From assembly GCA_021234155.1 (NCBI GenBank), contig JAJEKV010000200.1, positions 1 to 64,000 of the forward strand: a stretch of DNA of 64,000 bases, in the 5' to 3' direction. Both the position numbers and the translations under genes were made by a program. This DNA is from Isoetes taiwanensis. Lineage: Eukaryota > Streptophyta > Lycopodiopsida > Isoetales > Isoetaceae. The stretch's first letter is position 1; each line of letters opens with the position of its first letter. This document shows, one piece after another, positions 1 through 12,253 of the stretch. Below the pieces are notes generated by a model. The model ran no database searches and was not told the origin of the DNA. It worked only from the letters and a program-made list of their open reading frames with translations.

Positions 1-3000
1 TTGACTACGAGGTGTGATGGAAGTATGAGAGCTACTTTGAAACTTCTTGGAGGTGGTGGTCTTACGGCCGCAGACTTGTTCCCCAGAGACAGCGTGTCGG
101 CGTTAGGAATCCATTGGCGAGGAATCCAAATCGCCCGATTCGGAGAGGGAGGTAAGCGATGAGTCCCGAGGGCCCTTGGGGAGAGAAGTGGGGCAAGCAG
201 CTTCCAGGGGGATTTTAGGGTCCGGAGGTCCTCTGGCGTCAACACCCCCACTCCCGTCAAGTCCGCGGTAAGGTCCGCTTGAATCACGACAAAGGGAGGG
301 CCTCAAAATAAACCGTGGGTTGCGGGAGTTCTAGAAGGGTTTGCATTTTGGGGGGCCAAGACTTGAGTGCATTTCACTTGGGACCTGGCCAAAGACTGCA
401 GCCGAATCTGAACAAGGGGAACTGGCCGGAGGAGTTTGGGCCTCCTCCCTCGATGTGGCAAGTAAAGTAGAAATTAGAGCGATAACGTGTAGACATTCAT
501 AAGTGCGCCAATTAATGCATTATGCGAAAATAAATTCTGATTTTTTGCCGAATGGAATCTAATCCATTTCCAGCCTACTGCCCAAATTTTCGAAATTTTA
601 GGGAGAAGGTCTAGGTCAAAGGGTTAGCATTAGAGCGGATTCGGGGCAGCCCGTTCTCCCAAGTCAAGGGGCCGAGGACCTTGCGGGGATCCCTCACAAG
701 GGGAGAGTCCACCCCCCAAGTCCAAACGAGGACCCGAGGGACCTTGCGGGGATCCCTCACAAAGGGGAAGTCGGGACCCCAGAGGGGGATCCAAAAAGTT
801 CTTGTCGTTAGGCAGCCCTTCACGGCTCCCCTCCCAAGGTGGGTTTGCAAAGAGGCACTCCGCCCTCCCAATCCGACCCACCCTCCGAGGGCAGGTTCCC
901 CTATCCGGCCAGGTTGGATCCTCCGGTTCGGGGGAGCCCTCTTGGGGAAGGCCCAAAAGATTCAGGAGATCGGTCTTGGGAGAACTTGTCAAGCACAGAG
1001 AGTCAAAACGTAGGTTGCGATTCCTTGTATAAACCCATGTGTTTTGTCGTTCCCTCCCGGGCAAGTAGAAGTCGGGGAGGCTCATAAATGGCATTAATAA
1101 ATTCGACCACAATCTAAATCGTCAGGAATGGCGAGAAATTACCCTAGGGAGCAAGTTACAAACCCCTTCCCAAGTCGGTTTTGCAAAGAAAAAAAAGTTC
1201 ACTCCGCCCTCCGCGGTATCAAGCATCCCACATCTAGGCCAATTGACTCCGAGGTGTGATGGAAGTGAGCTACTTTTAGAAATTCTTGGAGGCCGGGTGG
1301 TCTTATCGACCCTGGAACTTGGTCCCCTAGGGGGCAATTACGTCGGCGTTGCAAAGAGTCCATTGGCCGAGCCAAATCGTGTGATGGGAGAGGGAGGGAG
1401 GTGCCGTCCCCAGAGTCCCGGGCCATTGAGGGGAGAGGAAAGAGGCAGCGACTTAGGGGGATTTTTAGGAGTCCCGTGCTCTACAGCGTCAACACCCCCA
1501 CTCCCGTCAAGTCCGCGGCCCAGGTCCTTGAATCGACAAGGAGGGGCCTCCAAAAGCGTAAACCACGTGGGTTGCGGGTTCTAGAAGGGTTTGCGTTTTG
1601 GGGGCCAAGACTTGGCATTGCACTGGGACTGGCCCAGAAAGGCTGCGGCCAGAATCTACTGAACAAGAGGCCCGGCGGGCCGGAGTTTGGGCCTGTCCTC
1701 CTCCCGATGTGGCAAGTAGAAGTGGAGCTTTGCGGTGGCAAGACATTCATAAATTCATAATTAATGCATTGTACGAAAATAAATTACGATTTTTTGCGGC
1801 TGGAATCCTAATCCATTTCCAGCACTGACCCAATTTTGAAATTTTAGGAGGAAGGTCTAGGTCAAAGGGTTAGCATTAGAGCGGTCGGGGCAGCCCGTTG
1901 CGGGGAGCAACAAAGGCACCCTTCCCAAGTCCAAAGCGAGGCGGGACCTTGCGGGGGATCCCTCACAAGAGGGAGAGTCCAGGACCCCAAGGCGGGATCA
2001 AAAAAAAGTTCGAGGCAGCCCTTCTGGCGGCTCCCGGGGGCTGCGCTAATGACCACCCTCCCACGGGCCGGTTCCCCTATCCGGCCGTTGGATCCTCCGT
2101 TCGGGGCCCCTCTTGGGGAGGCCCAAAAGATTCGAGTCGGTCAGGAGAACTTGTCAAGCAGGCCGCGAATGAGGTCGACCTTGTAGAAACCATGGTGTCT
2201 TGTCGTTCGGGCAGGGGAGGCTCGGAATGGCAAATCGACCCTGCCAAATCGTCGGGAATGGCGAAATTACCCTAGGGGAGCAAGTTACAAGGTGGGTTTG
2301 CAAAAAAGAAAAGACTCTCCGCCCTCCACGGCGGTATCAGCATCCACATCCTAGGCCAATTGACTCACGAGTGTGATGGAAGTGAGCTACTTTGGCGCTT
2401 CTTGGAGGTGGGTGGTCTTCGGCCCGGAACTTGGTCCCGAGAGCAGCGTCGGCGTTCTGAGGTCCATTGGCGAGGAATCAAATCGCGGCGATTCGGAGAG
2501 GAGGTCTTGGAAGTCAGTCCCCGGGGCCTTGGGGAGAGGAGGTTGGGGCAAAGCGGCTTCAGGGGGGATTTTTAGGGTCAGATGCTCTGGCGTCCACACC
2601 CCCCCCTCCCACGTCAAGTCACGCAGCAAAGGTCCGCTTGCCCGAATCGACAAGGGAGGGCCTCCAAAGCGTAAACCTGTGGGTTGCCCGAGGTTCTAGA
2701 AGGGTTTTGCGTTTGGGGGCGAGACTGATCTGTTGCACTGGGACCTGGCCAGAGCTGCAGCCGAGAATCTGAACAAGGAGGCCCGGCGGGGCCCGAGTTT
2801 GGGCTGTCCTCCTCCCTCGATGTGGCAAGTAGTAGAAGTCGGTCCGGGAACTGATGGCAAGACATTCATAAATTAGCAAATTAATGCATTGTCAAAAATA
2901 AATTCTGATTTTTTTGCCAGCTGGAATCCTAATCCATTTCGGCCTACGGCCAATTTTTGGAGAAATTTTAGGAGAAGGTCTAGGTCAAAGGGTTAGCATT

Positions 3001-6000
3001 AGAGCGGTCGGGGCAGCCCGGATTCTTGGGGAACAGCCAGAGGCAGCACCCTTCCCAAGTCAAGCGAGGCCGGGACCTTGCGGGGATCCCTCACAAGAGG
3101 GAGAGTCCAGGACCCCAAAGAGGCGGGGATCCAAAAAAAAGTTCGAGGCAGACCCTTCTGGCGGCTCCCGGGGGGCTGCAGCTAATGACCACCCTCCGGG
3201 CCGGTTCCCCTATCCGGCCCAGTTGGATCCTCCGTTCGGGGAGCCCCTCTTGGGAAGGCCCAAAAGATTCAGATCGGTCAGGAGAACTTGTCAAACATGG
3301 ATAAGCGTCTGAGGTTGACCTTGTAGAAACCCATGATGTCTTGTCGTTCGAGACGCAGGAGGCTCGGAATGGCAAATCGACCACTGCCAAATGCGTCAGG
3401 AATGGCGAAATTACCCTAGGGAGCAAGTTACAAGGTCGGTTTTGCAAAAGAAAAAACACTCCGCCCTCCGCGACGGTATCCATCATCCACATCCTAGGCC
3501 AATTGACTCTGAGTGTGATGGAAGTGAGCTACTTTGGCTTCTTGGAGGTGGGGTGGTCTTACGGCCCGCGGAACTTGGTCCCGGGGCAATGTCGGCGTTC
3601 GAGTCCATTGGCGAGTCAAATGCGATTCGGAGAGGGGAGGTGCCCGTCGTCGTCCCGAGGGCCTTGGGGAGAGAAAGGGGCAAGCAGCTTCCGGGGGATT
3701 TTAGGGTCCGTGCTTTCTGGCGTCAACACCCCCCACTCCATCAAGTCCGCGGCAAAGGTCCCTTAGAATCGACAAGGAGAGGGCCTCCAAAAACGTAAAC
3801 CACATGGGTTGCGGGTTCTAGAAGGGTTTGCGTTTTGGGGGGCGAGACTTGAGTCATTGCACTTGGGACTGGCGAAGCTGCTGAGGAGAATGGAACAAGG
3901 GGAACCCAGCGGGCGGAGTTTGGGCTGTCCTCCTCCCGATGTGGCAAGTAGAAGTCGAGCTTTTGCGTGGCAAGACATTCATAAATTCGCAAATTAATGC
4001 ATTGTGCGAAAATAAATTCTGATTTTTTGCCAGCTGGAATCTAATCCATTTCCGACACCACGACCCAATTTTGAAAATTTTAGGAGAAAGGTCTAGGTCA
4101 AAGGGTTAGCATTAGAGCGGTCAAGGCAGCGGCCGTTTGCGGGATCGCAACCCGGTGGCACCCTTCCCCAAGTCAAGCGAGGCCCGGGGACCTTGCGGGG
4201 ATCCCTCACAAGAGGGGAGTCAGGACCCCAAGAGGGGGGATCAAAAAAGTTCCCGAGGCAGACCCTTCACGGCAGCTCCTAGAATGCTGCTAATGACCAC
4301 CCTCCGGGGCCCGGTTCCCCTATCCGGCCGTTGGATCCCTCGTTCGGGGGCCCCTCTTGGGAAGGCCCAAAAGATTCGAGGTTCGGTCAGGAGAACTTGT
4401 CAAACCCGGAATGTCACGAGGACTGCGGCCTTGTAGAAACCACGATGTCTTGTCGTTCGAGACGCGGGAGGCTCGGAATGGCAAATCGACCCACCAAATG
4501 CGTCCCGAATGGCGAAATTACCCTAGGGAGCAAGTTACAAGGTCGGTTTTGCAAAGAAAGAAACACTCCACGCCCTCCCGCGGCGGTATCCATCCACATC
4601 CTAGGCCAATTGACTTCGAGTGTGATGGAAGTGAGCTACTTTGGCTTCTTGGAGGTGGGGTGGTCTTCAAGCCGGAACTTGGTCCCCGGGGAGCAATGTC
4701 GGCGTTACGAGTCCATTGGCGAGAGTCAAATCAGCGATTCCCCAGGAGAGGGGCGGTCAAATCCCCGGGGGCCTTGGGGAGAGGAAATTGGGACAGCGGC
4801 TTCGGGGGGATTTTTAGGGTCCGTGCTCGGCGTCAACACCCCACTCCCGTCAAGTCCGCGGCGCAAGGTCCGCCGAATCGACAAGAGAGGGCCTCCAAAA
4901 GCGTAAACCACGTGGGTTTGCCGGGTTCTAGAAGGGTTTGCGTTTTGGGGCGAGACTTGATGCACTTGGGACTGGGACAACGGCTGCGGCCAGAGAATCA
5001 CGGAGCAAGGGAACCGGCGGGCGGAGTTTGGCCTGTCCTCCTCCCGATGTGGCAAGTAGAAGTCGAGCTTTTGCGTGGCAAGACATTCATAAATTCGCAA
5101 TTAATGCATTGTCACGAAAATAAATTCTGATTTTTTGCCGGTGGATTCCTAACCCATCTCGACCTACACCCAATTTTGAAATTTTAGGAGAAGGTCTAGG
5201 TCAAAGGGTTAGCTAAAGGTCAAAGGAATGGAGTTTGTGGGATCGTTGTACTTGGGGTTGACCTTGGCTCATTTGGGCGTTATACTTGGTCTAAGATTGC
5301 ATTGAGAATATAAGCATCATAAATATTAGAATGCAAGATAAATGATTCTGAGAAAAGCATCATAACTACTAGAATGAAGATAAATGATTCTGAGAAAAGC
5401 AAAAGACTAGTGCGGGTTGGGGGTTAGATTTGGTTGCTTGTGATGATGGTTGTGTTTTTGATATCAAGGCATATGGATAGAGAGAATGCCCTTGTTCAGC
5501 GGATTGCTCCCTAAAGATATTTGACATGGATGGCATAATTAACTTGTAATGAACTGAATTGGGGCAAGCAACTTCCCCTAGGAGTTTAGGGTCCCAGCTT
5601 ACGGCGTCAACACCCCCACTCCATGTCAAGATCTGGTTGCAAGGTCCCCAGGCCAAATCGACAAGGAGAGGGCCTCCGGCGTAAACCACGTGACTTGCGG
5701 ATTCTAGAAGGGTTTTGTTTTGGGGGCGAGTTTTGGTCTTACGGCCCGCGAGAACTTGGTCCCCGAGGGGCGTCGGCATTACGAGTCCATTGGCGAGTCA
5801 AATCGCGATTCCCGGAGAGGGGAGGTCGCCCGTCCGTCCCCGGGGGCCTTGGGGAGAGAAAATTGGGGCAAAAGCGGCTTAGGGGGATTTTAGGGTCCGT
5901 GCTCTCGGCGTCAACACCCCCCTCCCGCGTCAAGTCCGCGGCAAGGTCCGCCGAATCGACAAGGAGAGGGCCTCAAAAGCGTAAACCACAGTGGGTTGCG

Positions 6001-7382
6001 GGTTCTAGAAGGGTTTGCGTTTTGGGGGCGAGACTTGGTGCATTGCACTTGGGACTGGCCAGAAATTTGCCCGGCCGAGAATCTGAACAAGGGGAACTGG
6101 CGGGCGGAGTTTGGGCACCTGTCCTCCTCCCGATGTGGCAAGTAGAAGTCGGTAGCTTTTGCGATGGCAAGACATTCATAAATTAGCAATTAATGCATTG
6201 TCACGAAAATAAATTCTGATTTTTGCCGGTTTGGATTCCTAACCCATCTCCGGCCTACACCCAATTTTGAAATTTTAGGAGAAGGTCTAGGTCAAAGGGT
6301 TAGCTAAGGTCAAAGGAATGGAGTTTGTGGGATAAAGTTGTACTTGGGGTTGACCTTGGCTCATTTGGGCGTTATACTTGGTCTAAGATTGCATTGAGAA
6401 TATAAGCATCATAACTATTAGAATGAAGATAAATGATTCTGAAAAAGCATCATAACTACTAGAATGAAGATAAATGATTCTGAGAAAAGCAAAAGACTAG
6501 TCTTGGGTTGGGGGTTAGATTTGGTTGCTTGTGATGATGGTTGTGTTTTGATATCAAGGCATATGGATAGAGAATGCCCTTGTTCAGCGGTTGCTCCCTA
6601 AAGCTATTTGACATGGATGGCATAATTAACTTGTAATGAAGGCTGGGGGAAGCAAGCAACTTCCGGGGGAGTTTAGGGTCCCAACTCTGGCGTCAACACC
6701 CCCACTCCATGTCAAGATCACGGTTGCAAGGTCCCGACCAAATCGACAAGGAGAGGGCCTCCAGCGTAAACCACAGTGACTTGCAGTTCTAGAAGGGTTT
6801 TTTTTTGGGGGCCGAGTTTTGGTCTTACGGCCCGCGAGAACTTGGTCCCCTAGAGACGCGTCGGCGTTCTGAGTCCATTGGCGAGTCAAATCGCGTTCAG
6901 GAGGGGGAGGTTGCCCGTCCATCCCCGGGCCTTGGGGAGAGGGAAATTGGGGCACAGCGGCTTCGGGGGATTTTAGGGTCCGTGCTCTAGCATCAACACC
7001 CCCACTCCACGTCAAGTCGGCGCAAAGGTCCGCCCTAATCGACAAGGAGAGGGGCCTCCAAAAGCGTAAACCACATTGGGTTGCCGGGTTTCTAGAAGGG
7101 TTTGCGTTTTGGGGGCGAAGACTTGATGCATTGCACTTGGGACCTGGCGAAAGCTACAGCCCGAAATACGGAGCAAGGGGAGCAGGGCGGGCCGGAGTTT
7201 GGGCCTGTCCTCCTCCCGATGTGGCAAGTAGAAGTCGGGGCTTTTGGTGGCAAGACATTCATAAATTCACAATTAATGCATTGTCTGCGAAAATAAATTC
7301 TGATTTTTGCCAGGTTGGATTCCTAATCCATCTCCATCACACAACCCAATTTTGAAATTTTTTTAGGAAAGGTCTAGGTCAA
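1..7382. repeat. GC-rich satellite array, ~1.1-1.25 kb monomers
   Basis: The same blocks recur in the same order. The anchor ctaggtcaaagggttag lies at 611, 1857, 2980, 4093, 5196, 6287 and 7373, giving steps of 1246, 1123, 1113, 1103, 1091 and 1086 bp. A second anchor, cattcataaatt followed by aattaatgcattgt, falls about 100-120 bp before each. Type I monomers occupy 1 to about 5205. From about 5206 the monomers are type II: a block of roughly 350-400 bp starting aaggaatggagtttgtggg replaces the GC-rich part before the shared core. Copies differ mainly by 1-4 base insertions or deletions in G/C runs. The many short open frames in the array differ from copy to copy and I do not read them as genes. 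Confidence 0.93.
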
Positions 7383-7600
7383 AGGGTTAGCTAAGGTCAA
7401 AGGAATGGAGTTTGTGGGATCGTTGTACTTGGGGTTGACCTTGGCTCATTTGGGCGTTATACTTGGTCTAAGATTGCATTGGGCGTAAACCACGTGACTT
7501 GCCAGATTCTAGAAGGGTTTTGTTTTGGTTTTTCTGCTCCCTAAAGCTATTTGACATGGATGGCATAACTAACTTGTAATGAACTGGTTTTGTTTCTCGA
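5206..7600. repeat. Type II satellite monomers with a replacement block
   Basis: At 5214, 6303 and 7392 the shared anchor is followed by a sequence absent from the earlier monomers, starting aaggtcaaaggaatggag. In the first two copies it contains a doubled unit, aagcatcataactactag followed by aatgaagataaatgattc, and ends near cataattaacttgtaatgaa. The third copy is interrupted: about 7480 it jumps to gggcgtaaaccacgtgac and then to the end of the block, so the array dies out here. The pattern is what unequal exchange at an array edge would leave. Confidence 0.8.
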
Positions 7601-7689
7601 AACAATTGTACCTTGATGAAAGATTGCTTCATAGTTTCAAGTGAAAATTTTTTTTAATGTGTCCCGCATGCTTTGTTGCCCCCCCGGTC

Positions 7690-8155
7690 AAAGACTTCGC
7701 CTTTTTTTGATGCACACTCTTTTTAGTTATGCATTTTATTGCATTTATGGTTTATAAATTCGTAGTTAATGCATGGCATGGAATTAAATTATGGTTTTTG
7801 GTCAGTGGCTTCTATAGTCATCACCGGCATACACTGGAAAAATTTCCAAAATTTTTAGGATAAGGTCGAACCAAAGCGTTGGGGGTTAGAACGGTCCGAG
7901 CGGCCGTTGTTGGGCAAACATGGTAGCACCCTTCCCCAAGTCAAACAAAGCGACTTTGAATGGCCACCTCGGTAGGGGGAGAGTCCGATCCCGGGAGGCG
8001 GACCCCAAAAGCGTTCGAGGCAGCTGTCACGGCGCCACCCACAGGGGGCGGTATGCTAATGAACACCCTCCGGCTTCGGTTCCCCTATATATTGGCCGTT
8101 GAATCCTCCGTTCAAGGATCCGCCCCGGGGCCCCGTTCAAATAAGCCTAGGGACA
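7690..8155. repeat. Diverged relict satellite monomer
   Basis: The order tataaattcgtagttaatg, then ttaggataaggtcgaacc, cacccttccccaagtcaa, gttcgaggcagc, aatgaacaccctccgg and gttcccctatat matches the array monomer block by block but with many substitutions. It is therefore older than the array copies. Where the array reads ttcccctatccggccgttgg, this copy reads ttcccctatatattggccgt, which looks like a TATA element. Whether the array lost it or this copy gained it cannot be told here. Confidence 0.75.
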
Positions 8156-8194
8156 AACTTTAATGAGCTTCACATTAAAAAAAATGCAAAAAAC

Positions 8195-8305
8195 AATAGC
8201 GTCGCTATAACAAAATACGTCGCCAAGGGCGTCGGCGTCGCGGCAGTTTTGAAATAACGTCGCGTCGCGGCGTGGCGTCGCATCTGACGCTCACGTAATA
8301 TTTTG
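8195..8305. repeat. CGTCG-rich low-complexity stretch
   Basis: The short motif cgtcg or gcgtcg recurs about ten times in 100 bp (cgtcgctat, cgtcgccaag, cgtcggcgtcgcgg, cgtcgcgtcgcgg). This is CpG-dense sequence without a coding frame I can support. Confidence 0.6.
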
Positions 8306-8465
8306 AACCAGCGGTGGTGGCTTTTCGGAACTTCTTTTGCCCTACTTCTTGAGGTTCTTGGGCGTCCGTGGCCTAGTACCACGATCTACACCGCAAGCAA
8401 CTATTCTAAGGTTAGTATATCATGTTTTTTAGATTGAATAGGTTTTTGGATTGAATGGTGCATGC

Positions 8466-9300
8466 CCAACCTTCCTCTTTTTTTGGTTTCCTTTCCTTCC
8501 TCTTCTTCTTTGTTCTTGATTTTTTTTCTTCCCATTCTTCCATGCCTCGTTCATTCTTCCTCCTTCTTTCTTTCTCATGCTTCATTTCTTCCTCATTCTT
8601 CCTCATGTAGCTTCATTTCTTCCTCCTTCTTCCATGCTTCATTCTTTCCTCATTCTTTCTTCCCATATTTCTTCTTTCCTCATTTCTTTCTCATTCTTTC
8701 TTCCTCATTCTTTCTCATTTCTTTCTTCCTCATGCTTTCTCATTCTTTATTCCTCACTCTTTCTCATTCTTCCTCATTCTTTCTAATTTCTTGCTTTCTC
8801 ATTTCTTTCTCATGCTTTCTCATTTCTTTCTCATTTTCTTTCTCATGCTTTCTCATTTGTTTCTCATTTCCATTCTTTCTCATGCTTTCTCATTCCTAAT
8901 TCTTTCCCCTCCCTTCCCTCATTTCTTTCTTCTCTTCCCTTCCTTATTCTTCATTTTTTTTTCTTATTCTTCATTCTTTTTAATTTCATTTCTTCATTCT
9001 TCATTTGTTTCTTATTCTTCACATTTCTTCCTCACTTTCCATTCGATCCTTTTCTTTCCCTTCCCTTATTTCTTCCTTCCATTCTATTCCCTTCCCTTCT
9101 CTTATTTCCTCTTATTTTTTCTTCATTCTTTCTTGTTTCTTCTCTTATTTCTTCTCTATTCTATCCTTATTTCTTCCCTTCTATTCTCTTATTTCTTTCT
9201 CTTGTTTTATTTCTATCTCTTGTTTTCTATCCCCCCCTTTTTTCCTTTTCTTTCTTCTTGATCTTTTTCTTCTTTGTTCTTATTCCTCTAATGCTTTGTT
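8466..9300. repeat. Polypyrimidine tract, irregular (TTCTTTCCTCA)n
   Basis: About 830 bp are almost pure C+T on the plus strand, built of irregular repeats of ttctttcctcatttc and ttctttctcatgctttctc. Long open frames on the plus strand translate only to Ser, Phe and Leu runs and come from the lack of purines, so I do not call a gene. Such homopurine-homopyrimidine tracts can adopt triplex (H-DNA) structure, which is general knowledge and was not tested here. Confidence 0.9.
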
Positions 9301-9430
9301 ACTTCATTTGCGGCTTTCTATTACGATTTGGACCCGCGAGGATCTTGTACCGCAGCGTCCTTATTTTGGTAAGTAGTTGATCGCACTTGCATTTTATTTT
9401 ATAGTTTTAAGTAGGTTAAAAAATTGATGG

Positions 9431-9815
9431 AGTGGCTTGTTCAAGGGCACGGGTCGGCTCCACCTAGAGTGGGGAGGACCATGTACCCGGGTTCGAAGTC
9501 CACTTTCACTACAATCATAAATGTTTCCTAGGTTAATGAGTGGCTTGTTCAAGGGCGATTAGGCTCCACCTAGAGTGGAAGGACCCGCGTGCAGGGTTCA
9601 AGTCCACTTCCGGTTCCACTTGTTATTTTTTAGGTTTAAAATAAAATTGTAGTGGCTTGTTCAAGGTCACGCGGTCGGCTCCACCTTAGTGGAGAGGACT
9701 AGGTGTCGGGTCCAAGTCCACTTTTCTTCTCATTCTTAGGTAGATGTGGCTACGGCAAGGACATGGTCGGCTCCACTGCAGTGGGGAGGACCCAGTGTTG
9801 GGCCTTAGTTCCGCG
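9431..9815 (+). repeat. Four tandem tRNA-like (SINE-like) units
   Basis: Units start at 9431, 9539, 9651 and 9744. The first three share agtggcttgttcaagg, then tcggctccacc, then tagtggagagga-like text, then a B-box-like element: ggttcgaagtcc at 9490, ggttcaagtcc at 9595, and the weaker ggtccaagtcc near 9709. In unit 1 the start agtgg can pair with ccact about 70 bases later, and ctccac ... gtggag forms an inner hairpin. This resembles a 70-75 base tRNA fold with pol III promoter boxes, but the T stem and anticodon loop are poor, so a functional tRNA is unlikely. Confidence 0.55.
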
Positions 9816-9839
9816 TTTATTGTCGGTTTTAGCTAGAGG

Positions 9840-10440
9840 TAGCTAGGGCTAGGTTAAGTTAACGATGGCGGATGATTCCCTTCACACCCGTGCTAGTTAA
9901 AAAAAAAAAGGTTAGGCTAACTTAATGTAGTACTAATTAAGCACTAAAAGCGTTGGTAAAAAATAACTTAACTAATTAACTAAATTATTTGAACATGTCT
10001 AGTTAAGTTAGCCAAAGGCATAAAAAAAAATTATATGTACAATTAACTAAACTTAAAGTGACCTCTATAGTGCAAATTTCTAATTTAGTTAATTTTTAGT
10101 TAATTTTGCTAACTAATCCGAACAAGGTCTTAAGATAAGTTTAGGTAGTGTTTTTGGTTAAAAAAGTTAACTAAAATTTGGGACTATCACGCTAACTAAT
10201 TAACTAGTATCTGAATGTAAATTGACCGTGGGTGCGAATACCCTAATCTAACCTATTTAGTTTTTCTTGTTTCTTCTTCTTTTTTTTCTTGCTTTTTTTG
10301 GGGGTCGGATAAGGTATTAGTAAACCATAGAGTGTTATAAGTAATGATTATATGGTGCATACATGTTTGATATTGTGGAGTATTATGTTGCATTTACTTT
10401 GTGCATGCTTGGCTTTTGTATTCATTATTTTGTTTTGTTT
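9840..10440. other. AT-rich gene-free stretch
   Basis: The sequence is rich in ttagttaa, gttaactaa and gctaac motifs in both orientations (for example ttaagttaacg, ggttaggctaactt, gttagttaattt). This suggests a small decayed inverted-repeat element, but no clean terminal repeat or target duplication can be defined. No coding frame was recognised. Confidence 0.4.
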
Positions 10441-11950
10441 GTAGGCATAAAAATGGCCTCGATGGGGGCAGAGATGCTTAGTGAAATTAGAGCATCCTCA
10501 TCAATCAAATATCGCGCCTGAGACCGGCCGAACGACATATGCAAACCGATGATCAATTAACCGGTTTGTAGCATCGGTTGAGAAAGAATGTCGGTCACGA
10601 ATTATGTGGGAGGTGGCGAGCATGAGTGCGAGTTGGAAGATATGATGAGAAAGAACTTAAAGTCTTGGGTTTGCAATCTGAGCGAGAATTGAGGATGCTA
10701 CTTAAGTATAAAGTGCCACTTATGAGCCCCTATCTTTGAGGCATCACGTGGGGCGATGGGCTAATTAGTGGCGAAGTGCAAAGGTTCGACGCAAAAGATC
10801 ACAAGATGGCGATGCTTGATCTCAATGATGAGCGGTGAAGGAGTTAGATAGTCTTATCCATGGTGGGAGCTCTATTGGTGCGGGGGGCTAATTATCATTA
10901 CATGCTCATGATAAATGTCTTTGCATTTATTGACAACATTCACATGGGATCTTTGTTGGAGTTGTAAAGTGCATTGGTAGTAAACAAGGCGCCAAATATA
11001 CCAAATCCGGATCTTGGGAACCACGTACTTTAATCAAGATGATTATTATCTTGGCATTGTGTGGAGAGGCCAAGATAGAGCTGCATCATGGTTGTTGGTG
11101 ACAAGTATATCCGTTTCAAGAGCCCAAGTCCAGCATTGGCCACACCCTTGGACTTGCCCACGAGGTCTTTTGTGGAGATGAGCCACGAGGGGACCAATGG
11201 TAGTCACGCCATTCATGAATGGAGGAACCTTTGCAGAATTACTTGACCATCTTCGAGCCGATTCTCTTCTTATAGGAGATGGTCAAATGCAATGCATAGT
11301 GCTCCAAGAAGGGCTGATATGAAGATAAGTCTTGAGTGGAAAGCCAAAATGAGACTTCGTGTATAAGTATGCGTCCCGAAATAGCTCTCGCTCTTGCGAA
11401 AGGAGTCTATGCCATCCACGCTCGGGTTGGACACACACAAAAGCTCAATTGCAAAAGGGTCAAACTCCATTTTGATGACTCCCTTACAAATGTGTGGGTG
11501 GCTATTGGTGATTGGGACCACGACCCTCCGTTTTTTTGCAAGGAGCGAATGCCCAAATTGAAGAGCCGTTATACACTACAAGATGGAGCAGGTCACGATA
11601 TCCTTGGTGGGAAGAGAGTTTTTACATCATCATCAGATGACCAAGCATCATGGGGGCATGAGATATCGACATATATTCCCCTGGGCTACATTTATGAGAT
11701 GCTCCTTGATTTTGTCCGGCAATTCGGCTTATGGGGTTGTGTGTTGAGATAAACCCAACCGGCCGATACTCTAGCACATTGGACATCATCCAACATATGA
11801 AGGTCCAAATGATGATGGATAGAGAGCTGGTGCACATGGATCGCCCATCTATTGCTTTCGCGTCGTCGATGTGTTCAAAACAATGAGGGCTTTCTTACGA
11901 TATAGTTGTGAGAGAGAGAGCGACATATGAAGTGTGGTGATCCACTTGAG
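10441..11950 (+). pseudogene. Degenerate coding-like region, unidentified
   Basis: After an apparent splice acceptor (tttgttttgtag, ending about 10444), ATGGCCTCGATG opens a frame that soon meets stops. Further on, all three plus-strand frames hold readable stretches separated by stops; one runs 11336-11752 without a stop. G+C is higher than in the flanking AT-rich DNA. This fits an old transposon gene or other decayed multi-exon gene. I recognise no family motif, so no function is given. Confidence 0.35.
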
Positions 11951-12152
11951 ATGGCTAAGCTCTTTGTTAAATGCTTGCAAGAAGTGATTAATATAATTTT
12001 GTCTTCCTATTTGAGGCTTGTTGCAACCAATAAATGTTTTTAGTCAAAATTACTAATGAAAAAAAGTAATTTATTAATCAAAAAAATTATTATTAATGGT
12101 AAATAAATTATTAATCATAACTTGTAGATAAAGTGTAAATTTCTGAGACGTC

Positions 12153-12253
12153 AAACCCTAGGTTTTGTGTGCTACATCATCAAACCCTAGATTGTAAATG
12201 CCATGTGGCACAATCTAGGGTTTGATGATGTAACACACCTAAAGCTAGGGTTT
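12153..12253. repeat. Foldback (hairpin) with telomere-like aaaccctag arms
   Basis: Left arm 12153-12195 and right arm 12210-12253 are reverse complements with only a few mismatches; the inner 21 bases on each side (catcatcaaaccctagattg ...) pair perfectly. The loop is about 14 bases. The motif ctagggtttgatgatgtggc then recurs as direct copies to about 12440, with further variants at about 12300 and 12330. The hairpin is of a size that could give a small-RNA precursor, but no expression evidence exists. Confidence 0.75.

Noticed and set aside
1-7382. Open frames of 60-257 codons in the satellite array, such as 4357-5130 plus
   Set aside because: Frames differ between monomers and are broken by indels in the next copy; no conserved protein is encoded.
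8462-9376. Long Ser/Phe/Leu open frames in the polypyrimidine tract
   Set aside because: The frames exist because the strand lacks purines; composition is a simple repeat and no domain is present.
9431-9815. Functional tandem tRNA genes
   Set aside because: T stem and anticodon loop are irregular and vary between units; kept only as tRNA-like repeats.
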